From NCBI GenBank assembly GCA_039707465.1, contig CM077647.1, positions 46,340,110-46,404,109 of the forward strand: DNA of 64,000 bases. Reading direction: 5' to 3'. The stretch comes from Rhabdophis nuchalis (Eukaryota > Chordata > Lepidosauria > Squamata > Natricidae). The position numbers and the translations under genes were made by a program. Under the pieces are notes generated by a model. It was not told where the DNA came from and did no database searches. It saw nothing but the letters and a program-made list of their open reading frames with translations. Below, piece after piece: positions 47,961-58,982 of the stretch. Position 1 is the stretch's first letter. Each line of letters starts with the position of its first letter.

Positions 47961-49212
47961 ATACTAAGAGCTGAAATACTCCAGGAGTAGCAAATATCCA
48001 CAAAACCAGAGAATAGAAAACAAAACATTTCCTTTCTTTATAATGTGCTCCTGTGTGATATGATGCATAAGCAAATCTTAAGCTCAATTTAAATAAATGG
48101 GAGCAGTATAAAATGTTTGTACAGCTCTCTTTCAATTTAACGAGGTATGTGCAGTAAAAAAAGAATAATTCCTGATTCTCACAGGATTAAATGATCGTGT
48201 GATAATGCTAGCAAGCAATCTGATGAATTAGATGCAATATTGAGAGACAGATTGGGTATGGCTCAAGGTGCTATAGGAGATTAGAGAAATCAGGCTCAAT
48301 TATAATTTACCATATAAATTCACTGGATGACTTTATAATCTTTTACAGAGTTCTGAAAATAGCACTGTTATAATTACCTAGGGCAACTAGAATAAAGTGG
48401 AATACAAATTTAAAATCAATGAAATAAATGTATAGTGTTTTACTTATTCCAAAATGTAAAAAAATATTAAACTTGATGGTAATTGGTCCTGTTCACTCTG
48501 CTGAATCACTCTTTTAGGATGCACGTTAAAAATCCAAGCCTGCAAAGTGTGACTTATCTCCTCCATGCCTAAGTGTTTCATGAAAGGACCAAGCTACAAA
48601 CCGCTTTCCCAATATTTAACTTGCTGTATTTTATGTAGGTCCTGCTATGGCATAACCTATAATTTTTGCTGAATTGCAGCTCCCAACAGTTTTTTTAGCC
48701 TGAATTACTAATGGTAAAAATGCTTGCAGTTGTAATTTAGCAATATCTGATTTTACAACATAGACAGTGTCTTCTTTTTCTCCCTGCAGATGAACTTCCT
48801 CAACTGATGTTTGAAATGGGTACAGGTACAGTTTACCACTTCAGTGAAAACTTGTCTTCAGATTAGCCTACATCCTATGTTTTAATATTAATGTTCCATT
48901 AACTTTGCTGTTTTCAGCAGAGAAGAGATTATCCCACTATATACTTCATTCTTTAATCTATTTTTTTCCACCCTAATGACTTAACTCAATTGAAAGATGT
49001 ATGAGGTAAATGAAGATTATGGTTAACCAATGCAGTATTCATTACAGTACTACTGTATAAATTAGCAATGGTAGAATCAGACAAGGGTTCTGGTCTTGAT
49101 TAAGCTTTGGTCTTGCCAAAAGCTTTCAGTGTGTATTTCTATTTGAATCCTAGCCAGCACCTGTTAGAAGATAATAGAGCAGAGTAAAACCACATTTTAA
49201 AACTCTTTAATC
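47961..49212. other. AT-rich non-coding stretch
   Basis: No gene recognised. A CTCCCAACAG-containing patch near 48670 may be a MITE remnant. Confidence 0.35.
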
Positions 49213-49219
49213 AGAGAAG

Positions 49220-49254
<35 letters not shown>

Positions 49255-49450
49255 GGAGGAGAAAAAGGAGGAGGAGGAGAAAGAGGAGAAAGAAGGAGGA
49301 GGAAGAGGAGGAGGAGGAGGAGGAGGAGGAGAAGGAGAAGGAGAAAAAGGAGGAGGAGGAGAAAGAGGAGAAAGAAGAAGGAGGAGGAGGAGCAGAGGAG
49401 GAGGAGGAGAAGGAGAAGGGGGAAAGAGGAAAGGAGGAGGAGGAGGAAAA
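49213..49450. repeat. (GGA)n/(GAA)n purine tract with repeated blocks
   Basis: About 238 bp of almost pure purine on the plus strand. The blocks AAAAAGGAGGAGGAGAAAGAGG and GAGGAGAAAGAAG recur about 80 bp apart, implying a higher-order duplication. Confidence 0.95.
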
Positions 49451-49810
49451 TATACATATTGTTAAATTAATCTACATAGACATTTGTGCTTTTCTGATAC
49501 AGTTTGTGTATGGCTGTAATGTAAGTTACAGGCCAACACATTTGGAGGGAAGGTTGGACTGATGCAACAGAGATTTTTATGAAACATTTCCTGAGGTAGT
49601 GGTTTTTCAGTTCTACATGAGGAAATTAAATTCTCATCATAATGAAAAGTAAATAAATGATTTTCCTCTCTCATTGATGAAGTAATAGGTGGCCAACAAT
49701 TCAAGGCAGGAAATTGAACTGAAGTGGTATTCTCTTTGATTTAAATTTAGAATAACTTGTTTGGCCACATTTAGCTTTAGTGCAAGGCACCGCAAGAAAA
49801 AGCAAAACAT

Positions 49811-49918
49811 CAGAAGGAGTTTGGTAGCACCTTTTCCAACTCACTGATTTCACTGAAAGACATCAGCTTTTGTGAGCTCCAGCTCCCTCCATCATATGCA
49901 TAGAAGAGTCTGACTTAA
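49811..49918 (-). repeat. SINE/retroelement tail with hammerhead-like segment
   Basis: Read on the minus strand, the tail runs through TTAGT-like sequence to AAAAGGTGCTACCAAACTCC, a tail widespread in reptile repeats (from memory). The hammerhead-like segment is upstream within it. Confidence 0.5.
49866..49897 (-). ncRNA. Hammerhead-ribozyme-like relic
   Basis: On the minus strand a degenerate CUGAUGA (ATGATGG) precedes a GGGAGCTGGAGCTCAC hairpin and then AAAAGC. The inferred ancestor has CTCACGAAAGC, so the catalytic G was probably lost by CpG decay. Inactive relic if correct. Confidence 0.35.
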
Positions 49919-50418
49919 ACTGGTATGAGGTGAGTGGAGAAGGGAGGGAAAACAAGTTGGTTAGGCAGAAGCAGGTTACATGTGAGACAGATTGTATAAA
50001 TACAATCTGTAAAAAGCCCATTGACATGAAAAAAAGCTCTACCTTAAAGATCCAAAGTCATATTCTTTGTGACTGTACATCATGTATACAGCAAAATTGG
50101 TTTAGTCTCTACTGGTGCAATCCATAACAGAAAATACAACACAACTGAATAATATAGAGAATAATCCTTATACTAGTAATTTGGGGGGCGGGGCAGAAAC
50201 TAGTCATACATTTCCATATGTATGTGGAGTGATTGTGATTGTGTTTAGGAGTCCATGGTAGAAGCTGTTTTTAAACCTGTTTGTCCAGCTGGCTATGCTT
50301 CGATGTCTTCTGCCCAATGGTAAAAGTCAAAAGAGACACTGACCAGGGTGTGAATCATCCCTAAGTATCTTCCTTACTCTGTTGAAACAACGAGACCTGG
50401 CAATTACATCCAGTAGTG

Positions 50419-51235
50419 TTAGAGGGCAATCAAATGTTTCTTGTGCCTCTCTGTAGTGCCTTCCTGTCCTCTCTGTAGTGTCTTCCTGTCCTCTCTGTAG
50501 TGCCTTCCTGTCCTCTCTGTATTGTCTTCCTGTCCACTGCTGTTAAACCAGTGTACCATATTGTTATACAGTATGTGAAAACACTTTCTATTGTGGACCA
50601 ATAGAAAGAAGTCAACATCCATTGCTCCACCTGATTTTTCCAAAGGACTCTAAGGAAATAATCACCAGGGATGTGTTGTTTTTCCAGGTGATATCTTGAC
50701 TAATGAGCACTCCCAAGAATTTAAAAGAGGAAACACTCTCCACATGGGCCCCCTTGAAATATATTGGGGCAGGTTTCTCTCTGTGCTTCCAGAAATCCAG
50801 CACCATCTCCTTTGTCTTGGTAGTATTTAGATGTAAGTTGTTTTTTGAACACCATGTGGATACCTTCTGGATTTCTTCCCTGTATGCTATTTGTCCCCTC
50901 CAGTTATAAGCGCCAGAACCATTGTGTTGTCTGCAAACATTATAATGATGTTGGATGGATTTGCAGTCATGTATATACAGCAAGTGCAGGTAGGGACTGA
51001 GCACACAGCCCTGACGGGAGCCTGTGTTGAGTTTCAGGCTGGAAGATGTCAAGGACCCCACCCTTATTGTTTGTGGATAGTCGGTCAGGACGTCTTTGAC
51101 CCCATTAACAAGTAAGGGAAGGGAGATTCAGGTCAGTCAGCTTTTCAATAAGAATTCCTGGTAAGATGGTATTAAAGGTCGAGCCATAGTCTATAAAAGC
51201 ATTCTGACATAATTCCCAGATTTCTCAAGGTGTCT
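50419..51235 (-). pseudogene. LINE reverse transcriptase C-terminal part, decayed
   Basis: The minus strand encodes LNTGSRQGCVLSPYLHLLYIHDC, where PQG has become RQG. NNLHLNTTKTKEMVLDF, ESVSSFKFLGVLISQDITW and, after a frameshift near 50625, FTYCITIWYTG follow. Upstream (about 51060-51200) lies KDVLTDYPQTI in another frame. The FADD catalytic box is lost in a degraded stretch near 50930. A 22-bp tandem array disrupts the region after YTGLTAVDRKT. Confidence 0.75.
50447..50534. repeat. Four 22-bp tandem units inside a LINE
   Basis: Units start at 50447, 50469, 50491 and 50513, each CTCTCTGTAGTGCCTTCCTGTC or a 1-2-base variant. They fall in former RT-downstream coding sequence. Confidence 0.9.
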
Positions 51236-51239
51236 CAGC

Positions 51240-51739
51240 GCAGTATGTAGAGCAGCGGTGAAATTTACAGCTATTTTAGACTATTGACTCTAGCATGCAG
51301 ACCCATTTTCCACATATTGTTTCTCAGTCTGATCCTGTTGATTTTTACCAACTAAAATTAGGACATTGCATCTGACTATGTTGACATTCAGCTACATATT
51401 GTTCCAGCTTGTCTGAGCCCTCCTGAATCTTGATTCTGACTTCTATAGTGCTTGCTTTCCCTGTACCATTGTGCATATTTTCTTATCCCTCCTGCAGAAC
51501 TTTTTATAAATAAACAGCATAAGGTCTAGGAAGTAGCCTTGAGATATGGCACTTATTACTTCCTTCCAACTTGACATGGAGCCATTGATATACTTTTGCT
51601 GGGCATGATGAGACCTGTGCTATATACAACTAAGTGGCAATTGACATTTTGCCATATACTAGAATCTCTTAGGAGACATTGTTGAATTCTTTCTGGAGTC
51701 ATTTTATCCACTGAGTTCCCAATCTGGTTGTTTTGACTG

Positions 51740-51811
<72 letters not shown>

Positions 51812-52370
51812 CATCCACCCACCCACCTATAATCTCTATATTGTTATATATCTCTCTCTACCTACCTACCTACCTACCTACCTACCTACCTACCTACCTA
51901 TTATCTCTATATCGCTATATCTCTCTACCTACCTACCTATTATCTCTATATCGCTATATCTCTCTACCTACCTACTTACCTATCATCTCTCTCTTTCTCT
52001 CTCCATCTATCTACCCACCCACCCATCCATCCATCTAATTAAACTTATGCTGATTCTCTAATTAATTAATTTTTCCCCCCTAAATAGACCAACCTGATCA
52101 ACTGCTCAAGTGTTTTTGCCTATATCAATACGAAAGTGACTGGCCTGCAGTTCCTTAAGTTATCTTTCCCCTCCTGTTCTGAAGATAGGAAAATATTGCC
52201 TTCTCATCAGTTCTCTGCGACTGAACAAATTTTAAAGAACTTTCAAAGATCACAGAATGGGGGCTCGAAAATGTCATTCCACAAACTTTTTCAGATATAA
52301 TTTAACTAGCACTGGAGATTTAAACTTATTATAAGAGACAGATGGTCTCTATTCATCTCTTTACTTCCCT
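51240..52370 (-). mobile_element. CR1 LINE reverse transcriptase region, decayed, reverse
   Basis: Antisense words such as CCTTCCAACTTGACATGGAGCC (51560-51585), CTGGCCTGCAGTTCCTTAAG and CTTTCAAAGATCACAG match the CR1 RT region in order across 51240-52370. A microsatellite at 51738-52035 interrupts it. Confidence 0.7.
51738..52035. repeat. (TATC)n/(TACC)n compound microsatellite with higher-order repeat
   Basis: About 18 TATC units (51738-51810) lead to CACC and then a TACC array. A roughly 55-bp block TATTATCTCTATATCGCTAT plus TACC units is repeated at about 51899 and 51938, with a diverged version near 51830. Confidence 0.92.
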
Positions 52371-54342
52371 TGAGTTTTCAGTCAGCTGCTTTTCTTAGAT
52401 CAGAGAGAGATATGTTATCCTGGAGGAGTATAACAAAATCAAGATCATGACACACATGATCATCTTGTGTGTCGTGATTGTGGTTTTGGGAGTATGGTTT
52501 TGATTGTATGGTTATAGCTGCCATTTTGACTTTATTGACTCTCTCCCCATGGTTCCCCATGGGAACATTTTTAAAACAGTTCATCTTTGAAGCAAAGGTA
52601 AGAAGGGCAGGACAGGGAATTCTGCCATCCTTTCATTATTGTTTACTGTCCTACATCTTCTCTGAACAGCAGATATTGTCCTATTTTTGAGACATTTCTA
52701 ACGATTCTGCTTTGCTTTGATATTCTGCCTAATAATTGATTACATTTGTTGAAATGTGTTTTTTGAAGTGTATTATGAAAATTCAACTATCTTCCATTTA
52801 TCTTTCTAAATTATCTTAAACTTCACAACTATGCATTTATTTTGGAAAGCACTTAAACAATTAATACTTAATCTTTAATATAATATGGCAGATAGTTCCA
52901 AAGGACTAGGCTTTAAAATTAAACAAATATGAATGGGATTATGATGTTGCTTCCCAGCAGAAATATTTGTTTTCTAAGTCTATCCACCTGCCTAAAAATT
53001 GCCTTTTGTTTTTGGTTTCTAAGGAATGAAATAATCTTCTCATTTGCATTTTTTTACACTACTATACAATTGATAGACCTCTCTAAATAAATAATTTGTT
53101 CCCTCTTTTGCTGTAAAATAACAAAAGAAAGTTTTAAATATATTAAACACTGGCTAGTTTTAACATACACATTTTCCTTCTTTTAAAAGAAAAATGTATC
53201 ATGTTCATCATTTCAAAAGTTGCCTTCCCTGTTTGTGCAATTGTGCTAGCATAAACCATCATCCTGAAGATAAATTTAACAGTAAAAGTCCCACATATCA
53301 TCTACAAAAAAGTTTTTCTAGCTCTCATCCACAGTAAAGAAAAAGTTAGGAGAAAACCTTTGGAAACCCAAAGTATGAACAACAATTGCATGAGCAACTG
53401 CAACTGTATGAACAACATTATGAGACCAACCCTTTGTCTTCCTCTCCCAACATACAATCAGTGATAGGAAGAATGATTCCTTTCTAAAGCCTAGGTTTAC
53501 ACTACCTTGGCTTTAGCAACCAACAGCTAGAAATTTTATATTTGAAATTTTTTTCCTTGCAAATTGTTTGTGACAAACTTTAATTAACAATGCATCTATG
53601 ATATTTCCCCATACAGTGGTACAAATCTACAATTTTAACAACTATGGCAGAAGAAAGTTGAATTGTGTAGGCCTTTGATCTGATTTAATGTGGTTCTTTC
53701 TCTGTTCTTGTATTCTTGAAAACATAAACAGCTTCTTCCTAATATGCATTATTATTTTTGCCTGCTATTACCATAACATTACACTGAATACTGGGATTGG
53801 CGAATTGTACTCTAAATATTACAGACCCAGCTGTTCTGCCATGACACAGAAATATACATCTGAAGCTTGAATATTTATATATCCTCATGATTTTTATAAA
53901 GTATATTTCCACAACAATAATAACATTATAGGTCATCTCTCTGTCTTTACAAGTAGCCTATAATTTGATAGAGTTTGTTAGCATCCCATGTAACATTCAT
54001 GATGTTCCATAATGCACATCTATTGTCCTTCTATGACAATGGCAAATTCTAAATTTATAACTTTTCATGTATAGTTGATAAATATAAACTTTAATTTTAT
54101 GGTGGTTTGTGGCAGATGCCATATAAAATTCATGAAGACTTATTTTGTATTTATTATATGCAATTATATTCTTGCCCATTTCTGGTTAGATAGGTCTCTG
54201 CAGCAGCCATTTCATGGTTGCTCATGTTTCTATGGCAAACCAGATTCAGGAAGGCTTTATTTGAATATTAGGGTAGAATAAAGGGGGATGGGAATTCCAG
54301 GGCCATGTAACTTGGGTTACGAAGTAGCTTTTTTAATGCATT
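52371..54342. other. AT-rich non-coding stretch
   Basis: No gene recognised. A segment at 52440-52570 has GC-moderate sequence, ending in a chance 70-codon frame. Confidence 0.35.
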
Positions 54343-54371
54343 AAATGTAGTCTTTGTTTTAGACTACATTT
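54343..54371. repeat. Perfect 11-bp stem, 7-nt loop
   Basis: AAATGTAGTCT (54343-54353) and AGACTACATTT (54361-54371) are exact reverse complements around TTGTTTT, immediately before an L2 insertion. Confidence 0.9.
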
Positions 54372-55662
54372 ATGGCGGGAGCCGGGGATTACATCACATG
54401 TCGGGGGAACGTATCCGCTGTTTACAAGCGATCGTGCGCCCCGAGTCCCTGAGCTCCCCTTGCAATCTAGGAGGTCAGGGATCACAGAGCCAGGGCCCTA
54501 GGCTGATGTTGTGCAATGCCAGGTCCGTGGTCAACAAAGCCTCCTATATCTATGACCTAGTGTCGGAGGGGGAACCAGACCTGGTGGGTATTACGGAAAC
54601 CTGGCTGGGCCAGGAGGGAGGAATACCCCTCGTAGAAATGTGCCCGCCAGGTTACCGGGCATTCCATCAGCCACGGGCCCAGGGCAGGGGTGGGGGAGTG
54701 GCGGTTATTATTAGGGAAGATCTTAAGCCAAGGGAGACCATTGTGCCGCAGACAGCCGGTTGTGAGTCCCTCTGTGTGAAGTGGGGCCATGGAAGGCAGC
54801 TGGGCTTGCTGATTGTGTACCTGGCTCCCCGCTACGTATCAGCAGCCCTGCCCAAGCTCCTCGAGGTGATCGCTGAGGTGGCGGTTAACACTATTCAATA
54901 GTTCAGTTCACTATTCAATATTCAGTTGCGCCCCTTTCTTGACCGGGATACCCTCCGCACTGTCACTCAAGCACTCGTTACTTCCCACCTAGACTACTGC
55001 ACTGCTCTCTACATGGGGCTCCCCTTGAGGTGCACCCGGAAGCTCCAGTTGATACAGAATGCAGCCGCGCGGGGAATCTTGGGAGCCTCACGGCATTCCC
55101 ATGTAACACCTCTCCTGCGCGAACTGCACTGGCTACCGGTGGCTTTCTGGGTGCACTTCAAGGTGTTGGTAACCATCTTTAAAATGCTCCATGGCATGGG
55201 GCCTAGCTATTTGCGGGACTGCCTCCTACTACACACCTCCCTTCGGCCGATCCGCTCCCACAGGGAGGGCCTTCTCAGGGTGCCGTCTGCTGGGCAATGC
55301 CGGCTGGCGGCCCCCAGGGGAAGGGCCTTCTCTGTGGCGGGGCCAGCCCTCTGGAACGACCTACCCCCCGAACTTCGTACCACCACGGATCTTCGCCTCT
55401 TCCCCCGATTACTCAAGACCCACTTTTTTCATCTAACCGGCCTAGCTTAGATCCTAAGGTAATTTTTACAAACTTAGTTAGTGGATTTTAACTTTTTATC
55501 AGTTTTAATTATATTTTTAGCACAGGCCATATTTAATTTAATTATATTTTAGCATTGTGCTTGTATTCATTACAGTTTGTATGTTTGTATTCTTTTAAAT
55601 TTTCCTGTGCACCGCCCTGAGTCCCATTGGAGAGATAGGAGCGGTATAGAAATGGAATAAAA
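54372..55662 (+). mobile_element. Internally deleted L2 LINE
   Basis: The endonuclease N-terminal half is joined directly to the C-terminal end and 3' UTR, with the central ~1.9 kb missing. The terminal hairpin CACCGCCCTGAGTCCC...GGAGCGGTATAG is at 55610-55650, with a TAAAATC-like tail. The 5' boundary is approximate. Confidence 0.88.
54398..55450 (+). pseudogene. L2 ORF2 remnant: N-terminal endonuclease joined to C-terminal tail
   Basis: Codons from 54398 encode LMLCNARSVVNK, GITETWLGQEGG and GRGGGVAVII and stop at TAG 54899. From about 54920 the same frame encodes LRPFLDRDTLRTVTQ, LHWLPVAFW and [11 protein letters not shown], to a stop ending at 55450. The MGDFN and SDH endonuclease motifs and the entire RT core are gone. 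The join consists of two copies of ACTATTCAATA separated by 10 nt, and the stop lies inside this filler. Upstream and downstream parts are in register, so one base change would fuse them. Confidence 0.88.
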
Positions 55663-55826
55663 TCTAAAATCTTAAATCTAGAAAACTGTGTTTTGGGAAA
55701 TATGGAATGTAGCTTGGCTCTCTAGAGAGGGATTTGTCTTAAAAAGACTGAAACTACCTCATCATAATTACTAATTCAATCCTGGATGCTAAAAGGGATT
55801 ATTTTTATGTGACTGAGTGGTTTTCC

Positions 55827-55890
55827 CAATTGTTGATTGAAATTACTGGTTCCTGAAAAAAGTACTAGGTCAGCCAGTGAAAGCAAGCAA
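55827..55890 (+). repeat. Direct repeat, unit 1
   Basis: CAATTGTTGATTGAAATTAC at the start and GTGAAAGCAAGCAA at the end; about 90% identical to unit 2, 395 bp downstream. Confidence 0.85.
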
Positions 55891-56221
55891 TGATGACGTC
55901 AGCTATAATCCCTACATGCAATTAACTGGGAGTAAGCCAACTATGTAAAATGGCCTTCTTTCAAAAAAAGCACACACGTGCTAGATTCTGCTGTTATTTT
56001 CATAACCTTTCCATATAGTAGATATGTACAATGGAAGTGATGATGTGGACACTCTGAAAAAGCAGAAATGTTCCCAGAAATAAAAATATCCAGCTCTTCT
56101 ATAAAAGCTGTACTAGTCTACTAACTAATAACCTGTTTAGAACATGTCAACTTCTCCCACTCTCTCATTTACCTGGCAAAGAAATACATGTCTTTCTGCC
56201 TCAATTGTTCTTTCTTTTTCT

Positions 56222-56286
56222 CAATTGTTGGTTGAAATTACTAGTTCCTGAAAGAAGGTACTAGGTCAACTAGTGAAAGCAAGCAA
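56222..56286 (+). repeat. Direct repeat, unit 2
   Basis: CAATTGTTGGTTGAAATTAC at the start and GTGAAAGCAAGCAA at the end. Same orientation as unit 1. Neither unit matches another element in the window. Confidence 0.85.
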
Positions 56287-58130
56287 AGTTAAAAGAATAG
56301 TGTAATATAGCACACAATCAGGTCCACTGATAAAGATTGACAATCTTGTTGCATTGAAGAGAAGTTTATATAAGAGGAAATGAAATAAATAACCTGATAA
56401 ATTTATGTCAATGTTTAGGAAACTTCTCACCACCTTCCTGTCAGGGCATACTTACAAAACTGGAAAAAGCCAACTACATCAAGGCCATATGTTATTCTTA
56501 TAACCAAAGGCTAAATTTTGATGGCACTAAGAAACTATTCATCTTTAATTGTAGCCTGAATTTGTATTTAGGAATAAGTCCAATTCTTATAAAATGAGGG
56601 GAAATTGAACTTTTATTTAAAAAAAATAAAGGAAAAAGGGAAAAAAAGAGGATGGCAAAAAAACAAGTTGGCATATTAATTATGTAGCAAAGATATTTCT
56701 ATAGAATATGGGACCAAAGATAGTATTTTATGGAAATTGTTTCTTCGGTGGTTATCTAAGTAAAATAATGCATTATAACCATTTTAAATTAGTGAACAGT
56801 GTTTGTTACTTTTCCTTTTTGGCATTATATGTATAAAACAAACCAATCTCTCAAGTAATATGACTAAATAAGGGAAGCACTCAGTGCATCCCATAAAACA
56901 ACTGAAAAGATACGTAGAAACCAATGCATAATTGAAAAGCTAGGACACTTATTGATGGTTCTTGTAAAACAGTTTTATTTAGCTTTAGAATAAAGATATT
57001 ACTAAATAAAAATTCCATAGTTTCATACTATATTTACAGTATGAAAATGTGTTGAATATTTGGCAAGAGTAGAAAGTCAGAGAACTGGATTCTGGAAAGT
57101 AAATTGCATAATTTCTAGTAAAAATAAGCATAAATGCTGAAATCCATTGTATTTATGGGTAATACGTGACAATTGACCCAATGCATTCATCATGTTGGAA
57201 ATTGCTTTGCATTCAGTTTGGCACTGAAATAGCAATTGGGGGTCTAAGAAAATGATCCCAAATAAACATCCTGTTTAAGTTTTTACTCTATTTTGAGTAA
57301 AGACAACACTATTAAACACAACAATTTAATTACTATGTTAAATTCATTCTATATTCCAAATATATACAATATAAACTTTTTGCTAAGATTTTTGGAGATA
57401 AAATTTCATTTAATGTGTCTTGGTTCTGATAAAAACTAGTAAGTGGCATTATTATATTAATATTTAGGGATAATAAACCTTCAAATTTAATACACTAATA
57501 TATGAAAACAATGGGCATTGAATGATCCTTAAATTGTAAATTGCAATTTACTCACAAGAAACTGATCTCATTTATGCGTATTTTGAATGAATGGATTTTG
57601 TCCATTGCATCCAAATTCTTCTAAATTGAAGTCTGAGAAATTAGTATAACATGTTATCAAAATACATATTGATTTATCATGCAGATGCCTTTTGGAAAAA
57701 ATACTGATTAATACAGAAACAGCACAACAGGGTTATAAATGAAAACATGCAAGCTCATCATAAATTTAGAATAGACTTGCTCACTTCAATGTGTAAATCA
57801 AACATCATGTGTGCACATACATGTTTTCCGACTTACCACTTCTTCTCAATTAACGCTTCTTATTTATTATCCTTATTGAATAGCATATGCAAAAATTTTC
57901 ATCATAGTTTATTGACTTCTTCTACAAAAATATTTTTTATCCAGAAAATAATTGTTCTGGCAAATTCTGTGGTCGGTTTTTTTTCAAAGCTACTGTAGTG
58001 ATTGCCAGGTATGAGAATTCAGAGCTGATGATGGGACGCAGGATGATGGGACGGAGGCCTTAAAAGAAATATAAGACAGTCAGATTCCCATCAATAACCA
58101 TGCAAATCCATTAGAAATTGATAATAGAGA

Positions 58131-58131
58131 T

Positions 58132-58170
<39 letters not shown>

Positions 58171-58560
58171 TTCATTCATTCATTCTGAAATGTATATGCT
58201 GCCTTACCAAGAGATGACTCTAGTGGCTTACCATAAGTAAAAGCAACAGAGTAAAAAATAAAAAATATCCCATTAATAAATATTAGCAATAAAACTAAAG
58301 GAGAAAGTTTCACCTGGATGGAGGTACTGTAGAATAATCTTAATCCATTATCCGTCTCCAATTCGCCCCACACCTATCAGGCCCCCAGGACAATTGTGAG
58401 AGCCAGGATTTCTGGCCCTTTCTTATAGCCAAGAGACTGGGTATGAATCTCATCTCAAGGGTCACAATACTCCAAAGGGCAGACTTGTCTGCAGTTTCCA
58501 TAGGGAAATTTAATGTGGTCGCTAAACAAATCCTTTACTCACTTCACTACCAGAAGAAGA
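58131..58560 (-). mobile_element. LINE 3' end, reverse, other subfamily
   Basis: An (ATTT)n/(ATTC)n tract at 58131-58184 is followed by GCCTTACCAAGAGATGACTCTAGTGGCTTACC. This is the antisense of a squamate LINE terminus (GCCGCCCAGAGTCA type). Further right CACACCTATCAGGCCCCCAG appears to be its body. Diverged; the right border is uncertain. Confidence 0.5.
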
Positions 58561-58816
58561 AATAAAAAACCTTCTACTGACAAGACTTTAAGAAACAATG
58601 TGAAAATAAATAAAGATTTAATTTGCAGTTATGAGTTATCTATTTAATGGAAGTGTTTTGTAGTCCTATCCAAAACAATATAGCATGTATTTTTAGGACA
58701 TTTTAACTCGTACTGATACTAAATAAATTGGAGCAGCACTTAGATCTAAATGTGTTGGATCCAAATAAAGGCTACGTAACTGTTTGAAATGAATACTTTA
58801 CTTTTCTACATTGATC

Positions 58817-58838
58817 AGAAGACTTGATCAAGTCTTCT
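58817..58838. repeat. Perfect 22-bp palindrome
   Basis: The sequence from AGAAGACTTGA to TCAAGTCTTCT is its own reverse complement. It lies directly before a CR1-like terminus. Confidence 0.9.
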
Positions 58839-58862
58839 ACCTCTATAATTCTATGATTGTTA
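58839..58862 (+). mobile_element. Possible CR1 3' terminus
   Basis: CTCTATAATTCTATGATTGT contains the ATTCTATG octamer typical of CR1 3' ends. Little or no CR1 body is visible upstream, so it may be a very short truncated copy or coincidence. Confidence 0.35.
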
Positions 58863-58982
58863 ACATAGTGAAATGAACTTAGCAACTAAACCAAATGTAT
58901 TATAATATGGGCATTACTTATCATTTAAAATGAGATGTCAATTTTTATTTTCTATTTATTATTTTTCCTGTTTCCCCTGCAG

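Larger units (their letters stand above)
50190..51238 (-). mobile_element. Jockey/CR1-group LINE of a second lineage, reverse
   Basis: Unlike the other L2 copies, it carries the TGSRQGCVLSP-type RT motif and a different 3' UTR (about 50190-50440). Its family within the group (L2/Rex1-like) is unresolved. It abuts a CR1 relic at 51240. Confidence 0.7.
55663..58130. other. AT-rich non-coding stretch with a local direct repeat
   Basis: Apart from the 64-bp direct repeat listed separately, no gene or transposon was recognised. Confidence 0.4.

Noticed and set aside
48774..48831. 36-nt microexon (acceptor TTTTTCTCCCTGCAG, donor GTACAG)
   Set aside because: The acceptor is good, but the donor is weak and such pairs are expected by chance in 64 kb.
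49197..49457. Leu/Pro-rich open frame
   Set aside because: Translation of the GGA-rich tract.
50447..50534. CRISPR-like array
   Set aside because: The repeat units are directly contiguous with no spacers, in eukaryotic LINE sequence.
51733..52038. Tyr-Leu-Ser-Ile repeat open frame
   Set aside because: Translation of the TATC/TACC microsatellite.
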